Part shown: positions 1 to 8,723 of the stretch, in pieces
How the letters are laid out: each line of letters starts with the position of its first letter
Position numbering within the stretch: the stretch's first letter is position 1
Source: Neorhizobium sp.
Lineage (GTDB): Bacteria; Pseudomonadota; Alphaproteobacteria; Rhizobiales; Rhizobiaceae
Direction of reading: 5' to 3'
Length of the DNA stretch: 64,000 nucleotides
Assembly: GCA_028283725.1 (NCBI GenBank)
Contig: JAPWKC010000003.1
Coordinates: forward strand, 868,001 to 932,000
The notes under the pieces: generated by a model
Database searches by the model: none
What the model saw: the letters and a program-made list of their open reading frames with translations, nothing else
What the model was told of the DNA's origin: nothing
Made by a program: the position numbers and the translations under genes

Positions 1-5
1 TAACG

Positions 6-659
6 GTGCTGGCGGCTTTGAGCGCTATAGCCTGCATCTCGTGCGCATATGCGCAGGGCGTGCCGGACGGGCTCTCCGGAAATGCGAGGGGTGCGCAGTC
101 GGCACAGGGATCAATGGCGCAGGCGCCCTGGGCGCCCACCGAACAGGTGAAGACCTATCCGATCACCGGCAAATCCGGGATCGAACTCTATTCGTCGGTC
201 GGCGAGCACGGGCCGGAAGTCGGCCGGCATGTGCGGGCGATCGGCCATACGAATTTCAAGCTCACCTGGACGCGGCGCTACGATCCACAGCCGGATGGCG
301 CCTGCGTTCTGTCTGTGGCACGGCCGCGGCTGATCATCACCTATACGCTGCCGCGTCCGTCCAGGCCGCTGGCGCCCGAGCTCGATGCCAGGTGGAAGCC
401 GTTCATATCAGGCGTGCGCCTGCATGAAGAGCAGCACGGCAAGATGATCGTTTCCATGGTGAAGGCGATCGAGGCCTATAGTCTCGGGCTGAAGGCCGAG
501 AACGATCCCAAATGCGCCAAGATCCGAACCGTGCTGACGGCGAAGCTCGGCGAGTTGTCGCGCGCCCAGCAGCAGCAGAGCCGCGATTTCGACAAGGTCG
601 AACTCAGCCCCGGCGGCAATGTGCATCAGCTCATCCTGAAACTGGTGAACGAGCGTTGA
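6..659 (+). CDS. DUF922-type secreted metalloprotease-like protein, probably 5'-truncated by the window edge
   Basis: The product (217 residues from the GTG at 6) begins with a hydrophobic stretch ending in AYAQG, like the core and cleavage site of a signal peptide, so export to the periplasm is likely. A HEEQH motif (HExxH zinc-binding pattern) lies near residue 140, followed by a helical region, which matches the DUF922 family described as putative secreted zinc-dependent proteases. The frame stays open upstream of the GTG and the signal peptide lacks its basic n-region, so the true start probably lies before base 1. The substrate is unknown. It runs in the same direction as the M20 peptidase that follows about 95 bases later. 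Confidence 0.7.
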   Translation: MLAALSAIACISCAYAQGVPDGLSGNARGAQSAQGSMAQAPWAPTEQVKTYPITGKSGIELYSSVGEHGPEVGRHVRAIGHTNFKLTWTRRYDPQPDGACVLSVARPRLIITYTLPRPSRPLAPELDARWKPFISGVRLHEEQHGKMIVSMVKAIEAYSLGLKAENDPKCAKIRTVLTAKLGELSRAQQQQSRDFDKVELSPGGNVHQLILKLVNER

Positions 660-755
660 TCACAGGGGCATGACGGCTATAGTCGGGCCGGGAGTTCTCC
701 CGCCCGCCCGCCACCTCTCGATCATTCCCGTTTCCATATTCATGAAGGCCCTGCC

Positions 756-1904
756 ATGACGCATGCATTTTCCGCCGCCGATATCGACGACAAGGCGATC
801 CTCGAAGAGCTCAAGCAATGGGTGATGATCGAAACGCCCTCGCGCGACGTGGCCGCGGTCAACCTGTTGGCGGATCGGGTCGAGGCCTCTGCGAAGAGTG
901 CGGGTCTTGAGGTCGAGCGCCTTGAAGGAACGCTCGGTTTCGGCGACATTCTGTCGGTGCGGTCGCCGAAGGCGGAAGGTACGAACCTCAAATCGGTGCT
1001 GATCCTGGCGCATCTCGACACGGTTCATGCCGTCGGGGTGATCGGCAAGGAACTGCCGTTGCGTCAGGATGGCGACAAGCTTTTCGGACCCGGCGTCTAC
1101 GATATGAAATCCGGCGCGCTGATGGCGCTTGAAGCGATGAAGCTTGCCGTTGCGCGCGGCACGAAAATGCCGATCGAGCTGATTTTCGTGCCCGACGAGG
1201 AAATGGGCAGTCTCTCGTCGCGCAACTTCATGGAAGAGCGCGCGGTGGAGGCCGATTATACGCTGGTGGTGGAACCGGCGCGCGATGGCGGCAAGATCGT
1301 CGTCGCCCGCAAGGGTGTGGCGGTCTATGACGTTGTGGTCCGGGGGCGTGCCTCGCATGCCGGTGCCCGCCCGCAGGACGGCCGCAGCGCGATCCGCGCC
1401 GCGGCACGGCTGGTGCTGGAACTGGAGGCGCTGAACGACGTGGAGCGCGGGATCACCGTCACCGTCGGGACCATCCAGGGCGGTACGGGCCGCAACACGG
1501 TGCCGGCCGAATGCAGGCTGCAGGTCGATGTGCGGCTTCCCGATCCGGAAACGGCGAGGGAAGTGATCGAAAAGATCGAGGCCATGGTTCCGGTCGACCC
1601 GGACATTACCTTCGAGATCACCGGGCAGCTCAACCGCCCGCCCTTTTCGCAATCGGAAGATGGCGTGCGTCTGTTTGCGGCCGCGGCCGGCATCGCCGCC
1701 GATCTCGGTATCGCATTGGAGGGGGTATCGACGGGCGGCGGATCGGACGGCAATTTCACCGCCGCAATGGGTGTCCCGACGCTCGACGGTCTCGGCGCAG
1801 ATGGGGCGGGCGCCCATACGTTCAACGAATATATCTTCGTTTCGACGATTGCGCCGCGCACGGCGCTGCTTGCCAATCTGATGCTGTCGCTCGAACCGCG
1901 CTGA
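756..1904 (+). CDS. M20 family metallopeptidase (glutamate carboxypeptidase / ArgE-DapE-like)
   Basis: This 382-residue protein has the layout of M20 di-zinc hydrolases. HLDTV near residue 88 supplies the first metal ligand with its Asp. GPGVYDMKSG near residue 118 supplies the bridging Asp. PDEEMGS near residue 148 carries the catalytic Glu-Glu pair. A dimerisation domain with RGRASHAG follows, and STGGGSDGN lies near the C-terminus. The GRASHAGARPQDGRSA segment and length fit the carboxypeptidase G2-like subgroup, which removes C-terminal glutamate or hydrolyses N-acyl amino acids. No signal peptide is seen, so it is probably cytoplasmic. The exact substrate cannot be assigned. The gene converges on the DMT permease at 1945. 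Confidence 0.85.
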   Translation: MTHAFSAADIDDKAILEELKQWVMIETPSRDVAAVNLLADRVEASAKSAGLEVERLEGTLGFGDILSVRSPKAEGTNLKSVLILAHLDTVHAVGVIGKELPLRQDGDKLFGPGVYDMKSGALMALEAMKLAVARGTKMPIELIFVPDEEMGSLSSRNFMEERAVEADYTLVVEPARDGGKIVVARKGVAVYDVVVRGRASHAGARPQDGRSAIRAAARLVLELEALNDVERGITVTVGTIQGGTGRNTVPAECRLQVDVRLPDPETAREVIEKIEAMVPVDPDITFEITGQLNRPPFSQSEDGVRLFAAAAGIAADLGIALEGVSTGGGSDGNFTAAMGVPTLDGLGADGAGAHTFNEYIFVSTIAPRTALLANLMLSLEPR

Positions 1905-1944
1905 CGGCGCTTCGTCTCATACCGATGTGTGGCGGCCTGCCTTT

Positions 1945-2901
1945 TCAGGCGGTCGCCGGCACTTTTTCGGCGGCCGCCTGCCGCCGTTCCCACAGGACGA
2001 GGAAGGCGCCGAAACCGATGATCAGCAGGGCGCCGGTAAAGACGTTCATCGCCGGGATCTCGGCAAATACCGCATAACCGTAGACGAAGGCCCAGATCAG
2101 ACCGGTATATTCGACCGGCGCCAGCGTCGAGGCCGACGCGTGCCTGAAACCCTCGTAGAGAAGATACTGGCCGACGGCCGAGATCAGGCCAAGGCCGATC
2201 ATCAGGCCGAGGGCGGTAAGATCCGGGGTCTTCCAGAGAAAGGGCATGGACAGACCGCAGGCCAGCGCGAAAAGCAGGCTCGTGGCGAACATCTGGCTCA
2301 GGCTCGACTGGGTGCGGCTCACCAATCGTATCAGCACCGTACTCCATGCCCAGAGGCCACCGGCAATCAGGCACATGGCCGCCGGCACGAGGCTTGGTGC
2401 ATGCGTCGGATAGGCGGCGATGGCGACGCCGACGAAACCGCCGATACAGGCGGTCCAGCGACCGACGCCGACCTTCTCCTTCAGAATGACGATCGACAGG
2501 AAGACCACGATGATCGGCGCGGAGAAATAGAGCGTCGTCAATTCGGCAAGACCGAGCGCGCGCGACGCATTGAAATAAAGCAGCCATCCGGCCAGCATCA
2601 GCGCGGCTCTGAGCAAAACCTTGCCGCGCTGGCTGCCTCGCAGCGCCGACGGATGACGATAGTGGCGGGCAAGAAGGCCGGAAATGATGGCGATCACGAT
2701 GCTGCGGATGAAAAGGATTTCCGCCACGTCATAATCCGTCACCAGCCATTTCGTCGCCGCATCCTGTGCCGCAAAACAGGCATAGGCGCCGCTTGCGAGC
2801 GCAATGCCGGTCAGCGGGCTGACGAGTTTGGCCGGCAGAAGCGCGCCGTTTGCTCCCCCACCCACGGCATCGGGCGCGGCGGCAGTGTTGGTGTCGGTCA
2901 T
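1945..2901 (-). CDS. DMT superfamily (EamA) permease
   Basis: The 318-residue product has about ten hydrophobic segments arranged as two EamA repeats, typical of drug/metabolite transporters of the inner membrane. Its ATG lies one base after the stop codon of the upstream ABC exporter gene at 2903, so it is the third gene of a leftward operon (6677 to 1945). The placement suggests efflux of a compound also handled by the exporter pair, but the substrate is unknown. The sequence around its stop codon can form a weak GCCTG/CAGGC hairpin. Confidence 0.85.
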   Translation of the reverse strand: MTDTNTAAAPDAVGGGANGALLPAKLVSPLTGIALASGAYACFAAQDAATKWLVTDYDVAEILFIRSIVIAIISGLLARHYRHPSALRGSQRGKVLLRAALMLAGWLLYFNASRALGLAELTTLYFSAPIIVVFLSIVILKEKVGVGRWTACIGGFVGVAIAAYPTHAPSLVPAAMCLIAGGLWAWSTVLIRLVSRTQSSLSQMFATSLLFALACGLSMPFLWKTPDLTALGLMIGLGLISAVGQYLLYEGFRHASASTLAPVEYTGLIWAFVYGYAVFAEIPAMNVFTGALLIIGFGAFLVLWERRQAAAEKVPATA

Positions 2902-2902
2902 G

Positions 2903-4801
2903 TCAGGTTGCCTGCTCGACTGCCGCCTCTTCGACGACGTCGTCAGGGATATCGTCGAAGGAGGAGTAATTGAGATTGTAGAGTTTCGAATAGAGCCGGT
3001 CGTTCTTCATCAGCTCGCGGTGATTGCCGCTTTCGATCAGTTCGCCGTTCTGCAAAACGATGATGCGGTCGGCCTCGCGGATCGTCGCCAATCTGTGGGC
3101 GATGACGAGGCCGGTGCGGCCTTCGAGCAGTTTCACCAGCGCCTTCTGGATCAGCATCTCGGTATAGCTGTCGATATTGGCGGTGGCCTCGTCGAGGACG
3201 AGGATTTTTGCATCGGCGACAAGCGCTCGGGCAAAGCTGATCAGCTGCCGCTGGCCAAGCGACAGGTTGCCGCCGCGCTGACCAAGCACGGTCTCGTAGC
3301 CATCGGCCATGCGCATGATGAAATCATGGGCGCCGACGGCCTTTGCCGCCTCGATCACCTCGTCGCGGGTCGCATCCGCCTTGTGGTAGCGGATGTTTTC
3401 AAACACCGTTCCGGTGAAGAGGAAAGGTTCCTGCAGCACCATGGCGATCTGCCGGCCGAGACTGTCCTGGGTCAGGTCGCGCACGTCATGACCGCCGACC
3501 AGAACCTCGCCCTGCTGCACATCGTAGAAGCGGTGGATGAGCGACATGCAGCTCGACTTGCCCGAGCCCGTCGGGCCGACAAGTGCCACCGTCTCGCCCG
3601 GATTGACGCGGAAGGAAACGTTCTTCAGCACCGGATGCTTCGGGTTGTAGCCGAAGACGACGTTTTTGAACTCGACCGAACCATCCATGTCCGCCGACAG
3701 GGTTTTGGCATCGGGCGCGTCCTTGATGTCGACCGGCACGTCGAGCACTTCGGTCAGGCGCTGGCCGGACGCCATGGCGCGCTGCATGACCGAATATTGC
3801 AGCGTCAATGAGCGGATCGGATCGAAAAAGCGCTGGATATAGAACAGGAAGGCGACCATGACGCCGACATCGAGTGCCTGGTTGAGCACGCGCGCACCAC
3901 CGACGACGATGACGAGAGCCATGGCAAAGCCGGTGAGCGAATCGACGATCGGGACCATGACCTGCGCGAATTTCGCAGCCCTCAGATGGGTCGTCAAATT
4001 GGCGCGGGCCTTGTCGTCATAGAGCATGAAATTGACCGCCTGGCGGTCCATGCCCTGAACGGCGCGCACGCCGTGGATCGCTTCTGCCAGAGCGCCATTG
4101 GCGATCGAGTTTGTCTCGTGCGCCGCCATGAAGGATTTTCTGGCGCGCGGCAGCCAGAAGATGCGAACGATGAAGAGGACAGGCAGCGCCGAGAGCGTCA
4201 GGAGGCCAAGCTTGAAGTCGAGCGTCAGCATAACGACGACGATGCCGAAGAGAAGCGTGATGTCGCCGACCGAGAGGACGGAGGTCTCGAGGAATTCCTG
4301 CATCGAATTGACGTCGCCCTGCAGGCGCGACATCAGCCGGCCGACCTCGGTCTTGTCCATCCATGACAATGAGACGCGCTGGAGATGCGAGAACATCGCC
4401 CGGCGGATATCGAAGAGCACATCTTCGGCCACGCCGCCGACCAGCATTTCCTGCGCATAGGAGGCGGCGAAGTTGATGAGGATGGCGACGGCGAAAACGA
4501 TGATCGACCCGGTCAGCACGCCGTGGTCGAGGCTGCCCTCCTGCATGCCTTTATCGATGGCATGACGGATGATCAGCGGGATCGCCAGCTGCATGGCGGT
4601 GAAGCACAGGACGGCGGCGACCGCCCAGTAGATTTTGGACCGATAGGGGTGAACGAAGGCCCAGATGCGCCTGACGATGTTGCTGTCGAACAGCTTGCCG
4701 AAGATCTCTTCTTCGATCCGGTGCGAGCCGACCACCGCACGCGGCGGCCTTCTGCCGTCATCGCGGACGTCGTGGCGCTCGGTTTCCAGTTCCTCTGCCA
4801 T
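2903..4801 (-). CDS. ABC exporter half-transporter with consensus Walker B and variant signature (second subunit)
   Basis: The 632-residue protein has an N-terminal six-helix exporter domain (about residues 40-330) and a C-terminal ATPase. The Walker A GPTGSGKSS is near 410, the signature reads LSLGQRQ near 511 instead of LSGGQ, and the Walker B is ILVLDEAT near 530 with the catalytic Glu. The H-loop histidine (IAHRLAT) is present. The gene starts 10 bases after the partner half-transporter ends, with GAGGAAG as ribosome binding site. Together they look like a TM287/288-type heterodimer in which this subunit provides the competent Walker B and the altered signature. The function is probably export of lipids or hydrophobic compounds; the substrate is unknown. 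Confidence 0.88.
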   Translation of the reverse strand: MAEELETERHDVRDDGRRPPRAVVGSHRIEEEIFGKLFDSNIVRRIWAFVHPYRSKIYWAVAAVLCFTAMQLAIPLIIRHAIDKGMQEGSLDHGVLTGSIIVFAVAILINFAASYAQEMLVGGVAEDVLFDIRRAMFSHLQRVSLSWMDKTEVGRLMSRLQGDVNSMQEFLETSVLSVGDITLLFGIVVVMLTLDFKLGLLTLSALPVLFIVRIFWLPRARKSFMAAHETNSIANGALAEAIHGVRAVQGMDRQAVNFMLYDDKARANLTTHLRAAKFAQVMVPIVDSLTGFAMALVIVVGGARVLNQALDVGVMVAFLFYIQRFFDPIRSLTLQYSVMQRAMASGQRLTEVLDVPVDIKDAPDAKTLSADMDGSVEFKNVVFGYNPKHPVLKNVSFRVNPGETVALVGPTGSGKSSCMSLIHRFYDVQQGEVLVGGHDVRDLTQDSLGRQIAMVLQEPFLFTGTVFENIRYHKADATRDEVIEAAKAVGAHDFIMRMADGYETVLGQRGGNLSLGQRQLISFARALVADAKILVLDEATANIDSYTEMLIQKALVKLLEGRTGLVIAHRLATIREADRIIVLQNGELIESGNHRELMKNDRLYSKLYNLNYSSFDDIPDDVVEEAAVEQAT

Positions 4802-4811
4802 GTCGTCTTCC

Positions 4812-6677
4812 TCACGCAGTCAAGGCGTCGTGGCCAAGGTCGTCGCCCGGCCGGACCTGAAGGTCGTAAAGCGCCCGGTAACGGCCGTCGGCCTTCAGCA
4901 GTTGGTCATGCGTGCCGCTTTCGACGATCCGGCCATCCTCCATGAAGAGGATGCGGTCGGCATGCATGAGCGAGCTCAGGCGATGGGCGACGATGATGGT
5001 CACGCGGTCGCTGGCATATTTGCGCATGGCGCTGCGGATGCGGCTTTCCGTTCCGGCATCGATCGCGGCAGTGGAATCGTCGAAGACCATGACGGCGGGT
5101 TTCAGCATCAGGGCGCGGGCGATCGACAGGCGCTGGCGCTGGCCGCCCGAGAGCGACACGCCGCGCTCGCCGACGACCGTGTCGTAGCCGGTCGGCAGGC
5201 CGAGCACGTAATTGTGCAGCTGGGCGCTTTCCGATGCACGTTCGATATGGGTCTCTTTTGCCCACGGATCGCCATAGGCGATGTTGTTCTCGATCGTCGT
5301 GGTGAAGAGAAAGCTGTCCTGCTGCACGACGGCGATCGACCGGCGCAGCGATTGCAGCGTCGTATGGCGGATATCCTGCCCGTCGATCGTGATGCGGCCG
5401 GCCGTCGTGTCGTAGAAACGCGGGATCAGATGCGCAAGCGTCGATTTGCCGGAGCCGGGCGGGCCGACGATGCCGATCGTCTCGCCGCGTTTCGCCTCGA
5501 ATGAGACGCCCGCGAGGACTTTCAGGTCGGGGCTCGACGGGTAGGCGAAATCGACGTTTTCGAAGCGCAGCGTACCGTCCGTCACCTTCAGCGTCTCGGC
5601 GTCCTTTTCGTCCTTGATGGCGATGTCGAGATCGAGAAGCTCAAAGAGGCGCGCGCCACAGGTGGAGGCGCGGGCAAAGGCATTGACCATCAGCCCGAGC
5701 TGGCGCACCGGCATCTGCAATATGGTCATGAAGGTGAGGAAGGCCGTCAGCGTGCCGACGGTCATCGTGCCGGCCATGACCTTCGCACCGCCGACCCAGA
5801 GAACGAGACCCATGGCGATGAAGAAGGAAAGCGTCATGGCGCTGGTGTTGGAAACGCGGATGCCGACGCGCTGATGGGCGAGTTCGACGGCGTTCTTCGA
5901 GGCGATGTCGAATTTTTCGAGTTCATGCTCATGGGCTGCGAAAGCCCGCACGACGCGGGTTCCGCCAAGGTTTTCTTCCATGACGCGGGTCAGGACCGAC
6001 AGGCGATCCTGCAATTCCAGCCATGTGGCGCGCAGCTTCAACTGGGCAACGGAAGAGCGCCAGCCGACGAAAGGCACGAAGCTGAGCGCCAGCAAGCCGA
6101 GAACGATATCGGTCGAGAGCAGAAGATAGGCGCCGAGGCCGATCAGCACGGTCAAGAGGACCATGCGGACGAGGGCGGTGGAGAAATACATGCGCACGCC
6201 TTCCAGATCGAGCAGGCCGACGGTGATGAGATCGCCGGAATGCATGCTGTCATGGAAGGAAAAGGAGAGGCGCTGGATCTTTTCATAGCAGGCAAGGCGA
6301 AGCCGGTACCCCATATGGTGTCCGACCGCCTCGCTGTAATAGTTCTGGACGAGGGTGAAGAGGCCGCGCAGCACGCTTGCGCCGAGCAGCATGAGTGCCG
6401 TCGTCAGGAGCGTATCCTGCGCCATCTGCCCGGCATCGCCGCCCTTCAGCACGACCTGCGTGCTATCGACCGCGCGGCCGAGAAGCTGCGGGATCATCAG
6501 CTGGAAGGCCGAGGCCACAAGGGTCGCGCCAATGGCGAAGGATGCCTGCCACGGATGGCGGAAGGCCATGACGGTGATGCGGGTCAGGATCGAAAAGCCC
6601 TTGCCCCAGCTTGCCGCTTTGACCAGCGCCAGCGAAGCAGACGGCTTCGCGGCGCGAACTGTCGCGTCGCTGCTCAC
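4812..6677 (-). CDS. ABC exporter half-transporter with degenerate Walker B (first subunit)
   Basis: The 621-residue product has six predicted membrane helices followed by an ATPase domain. The Walker A GPPGSGKST is near residue 403 and the signature LSGGQRQRLS is canonical. The Walker B reads VMVFDDST near 530, so the usual catalytic Glu is Asp. The H-loop (VAHRLSS) is kept. This pattern is the mirror image of the downstream subunit and is typical of heterodimeric exporters with one degenerate ATP site. The likely start is GTG at 6677 with GGA about 8 bases upstream. It is the first gene of the operon, and a CCGGATA-N4-TATCCGG palindrome lies just upstream (6706-6723). Confidence 0.88.
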   Translation of the reverse strand: MSSDATVRAAKPSASLALVKAASWGKGFSILTRITVMAFRHPWQASFAIGATLVASAFQLMIPQLLGRAVDSTQVVLKGGDAGQMAQDTLLTTALMLLGASVLRGLFTLVQNYYSEAVGHHMGYRLRLACYEKIQRLSFSFHDSMHSGDLITVGLLDLEGVRMYFSTALVRMVLLTVLIGLGAYLLLSTDIVLGLLALSFVPFVGWRSSVAQLKLRATWLELQDRLSVLTRVMEENLGGTRVVRAFAAHEHELEKFDIASKNAVELAHQRVGIRVSNTSAMTLSFFIAMGLVLWVGGAKVMAGTMTVGTLTAFLTFMTILQMPVRQLGLMVNAFARASTCGARLFELLDLDIAIKDEKDAETLKVTDGTLRFENVDFAYPSSPDLKVLAGVSFEAKRGETIGIVGPPGSGKSTLAHLIPRFYDTTAGRITIDGQDIRHTTLQSLRRSIAVVQQDSFLFTTTIENNIAYGDPWAKETHIERASESAQLHNYVLGLPTGYDTVVGERGVSLSGGQRQRLSIARALMLKPAVMVFDDSTAAIDAGTESRIRSAMRKYASDRVTIIVAHRLSSLMHADRILFMEDGRIVESGTHDQLLKADGRYRALYDLQVRPGDDLGHDALTA

Positions 6678-6983
6678 GATAATATTCCAAAAATGATCAA
6701 GAATGCCGGATAAACCTATCCGGTAAGACTTTTATTGTGCGGTGAAATCACTCCCGGCGTCCAGCCACCATATGTGATCTCTCCGGTCAACCAATTTGAT
6801 GGGTTGGTATGCCATGTATCGGCTCTATTGCATTCGGCTGCGATTTTTTTGCCGCGGCCGATCGTCGGTCGTGACGCAGCGTCCACCGAAAGGGGGCTTT
6901 TCTTTCAAGACCGGTTGCGGGCAAATGACGATGTTGACGCATGATTTATGCAATCAAGACGCCATGAAAACGGAGGAGACCCC
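6678..6983. other. Divergent intergenic region
   Basis: This 306-base region separates the leftward exporter operon from the rightward VOC-hydrolase gene and should carry both promoters. It is richer in A+T than its surroundings and contains the palindrome at 6706-6723. The right end holds the GGAGGAG ribosome binding site of the VOC-hydrolase gene at 6972-6978. No further gene was seen in it. Confidence 0.5.
6706..6723 (-). promoter_or_regulatory. Inverted repeat, candidate operator of the exporter operon
   Basis: CCGGATA and TATCCGG form a perfect 7-base inverted repeat with a 4-base spacer, 29 bases upstream of the GTG start of the first exporter gene. It could be an operator for a dimeric repressor or a small 5'-leader hairpin. 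No matching regulator gene is adjacent, so the role is inferred only from symmetry and position. Confidence 0.35.
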
Positions 6984-8549
6984 ATGACCAGCGGCCTGCA
7001 CCACATCACCGCCATCACCCGGAAGATCCAGGCGAATGTCGATTTCTATGCCGGCTTTCTGGGCCTGCGGCTGGTGAAGCGCACCGCCGGTTTCGAGGAT
7101 GCGCGGCAGTTGCATCTCTTCTATGGCGATGGGGCGGCGACGCCCGGCTCGCTCATGACGTTTCTCGCCTGGGAGGACGGATCGCTCGGCCGGGTCGGGC
7201 ATGGTGCGCCAAGCGAAATCAGTTTCGAGATCGCGCCGGATGCGATCGGCTTCTGGCTGACGCGGGCACTGCAATGCAATGTGAAACTCTCCGGGCCGGC
7301 GCAGGAATTCGGCGAACCGGTGCTGCGGCTGACCGATCCGGACGGGATCATCGTCAAGCTCGTGGGCGTCGAACGGGAAGAGGGCGCGGCCCCCTTCGTC
7401 TGGTGGGAAAAGGGTGACATTGCCGAGCCGGATGCGATCCGCCGGTTGCGCGGGGCGACCATTCTGTCTGAAAAGCCCGAGGAGACGGCTGCGTTTCTTA
7501 CCCGTCATATGGGTCTTCGCGACGGCGCTGTCGAAGGCAATATCCGCCGCCTGACGTCGGATGCCGGCGACGTTATCGACGTGCGCGGCGCGGCAGGCTT
7601 CTGGACGGCGGCGCCGGGGACCGGAACGATCGATCACGTCGCGTTCCGGGCAGTCGACAAGGCTCAGGTGGATGCCGTTCATGCGGCGCTTCAGGCCGAC
7701 GACAGCGGCGATATCAACGTTCATGATCGGCACTATTTCTATTCGCTCTATGTGCGCGAGCCGGGCGGCGCACTGATCGAGTTCGCCACCGATGCGCCGG
7801 GCTTTACCGCCGACGAACCGCTCGAAACGCTGGGCTCGGAGCTGTTCATTCCGGCGCATTACAACGAGGACCACGAGGACCTGAAAGTGGTTCTGCCGCA
7901 ATTCGGCCTGCCGGGCGAGGAGCGGATCATCTATCGCGACCTACCTTTCGTCCACCGAATCCATATGCCGGAACACTGGGACGGTTCGACGCTCATCATG
8001 CTGCACGGAACGGGCGGCAACGAAACGACGATGCTGCCTTTCGGCCATCACGTCCGCCCGAATGCGATGCTGATCGGGGTTCGGGGGCGGTCGAATGACG
8101 AGGGCCATCCGCGCTATTTCCGCCGCTTCGACCAGATGACGTTCGACCAGACGGAGATCGTTTCGGAGGCGGAAGCCTTTGCCGCCTTCGTCGAGGAATT
8201 GGGGCCAGCCTACGGCGTCGATCCGGAGCGGACGGCCTTTATCGGGTGGTCGAACGGCGGCAACATGATCGCCGCGGTGATGCAGCTTCATCCCGGCACG
8301 ATCGGGAAGGCGGTCATCCTGCGTTCGATGAACTGCCTTGAAGCCGAACCCGCGGCCGATCTTTCCGCAGCGCATGTCCTGTCGCTCAGCGCCACCGACG
8401 ATTTCTACGGGGATCTGGCGCAGGAGGTGGAGCGGCGTCTGACTGCGGCCGGTGCCGATCTCACGGTGCGGAAACTCGATGCCAATCACGGGATCGGGCG
8501 CCAGGACGAGGCGATCTCCCGCGACTGGCTGGACGGGTTGATCGGGTAA
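6984..8549 (+). CDS. VOC (glyoxalase/ring-cleaving dioxygenase-like) domain fused to an alpha/beta hydrolase
   Basis: The start at 6984 is set by GGAGGAG six bases upstream and gives 521 residues; an in-frame start at 6948 is less likely. Residues about 4-275 form two vicinal-oxygen-chelate modules with possible metal ligands H7, H218 and E267, resembling MhqO-type ring-cleaving dioxygenases. Residues about 325-521 form an esterase/phospholipase-type alpha/beta hydrolase with nucleophile motif GWSNG (S423), an acid in SATDD (D472 or D473) and H502 in NHGIG, resembling MhqD. In Bacillus, separate mhqO and mhqD genes act in quinone detoxification; by analogy this fusion may cleave and hydrolyse a quinone or aromatic electrophile. 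The substrate is not shown by the sequence. Confidence 0.8.
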   Translation: MTSGLHHITAITRKIQANVDFYAGFLGLRLVKRTAGFEDARQLHLFYGDGAATPGSLMTFLAWEDGSLGRVGHGAPSEISFEIAPDAIGFWLTRALQCNVKLSGPAQEFGEPVLRLTDPDGIIVKLVGVEREEGAAPFVWWEKGDIAEPDAIRRLRGATILSEKPEETAAFLTRHMGLRDGAVEGNIRRLTSDAGDVIDVRGAAGFWTAAPGTGTIDHVAFRAVDKAQVDAVHAALQADDSGDINVHDRHYFYSLYVREPGGALIEFATDAPGFTADEPLETLGSELFIPAHYNEDHEDLKVVLPQFGLPGEERIIYRDLPFVHRIHMPEHWDGSTLIMLHGTGGNETTMLPFGHHVRPNAMLIGVRGRSNDEGHPRYFRRFDQMTFDQTEIVSEAEAFAAFVEELGPAYGVDPERTAFIGWSNGGNMIAAVMQLHPGTIGKAVILRSMNCLEAEPAADLSAAHVLSLSATDDFYGDLAQEVERRLTAAGADLTVRKLDANHGIGRQDEAISRDWLDGLIG

Positions 8550-8723
8550 GCCTTTCGTTTGTGACGGTGCATGAGGGCGGGTTGCGGCCAGTTTGAAGGC
8601 GCGTGAGAGTTCAGTTCCTGGGCAATCTGCCGCGACCCTCACGATGGCTGCGGCGACGTTGCGAGTATTGTGCCGGCTGGATTAGCGCTGCCGTTTGGCA
8701 CCCCTCGGGTTGATCTCTGCCGA

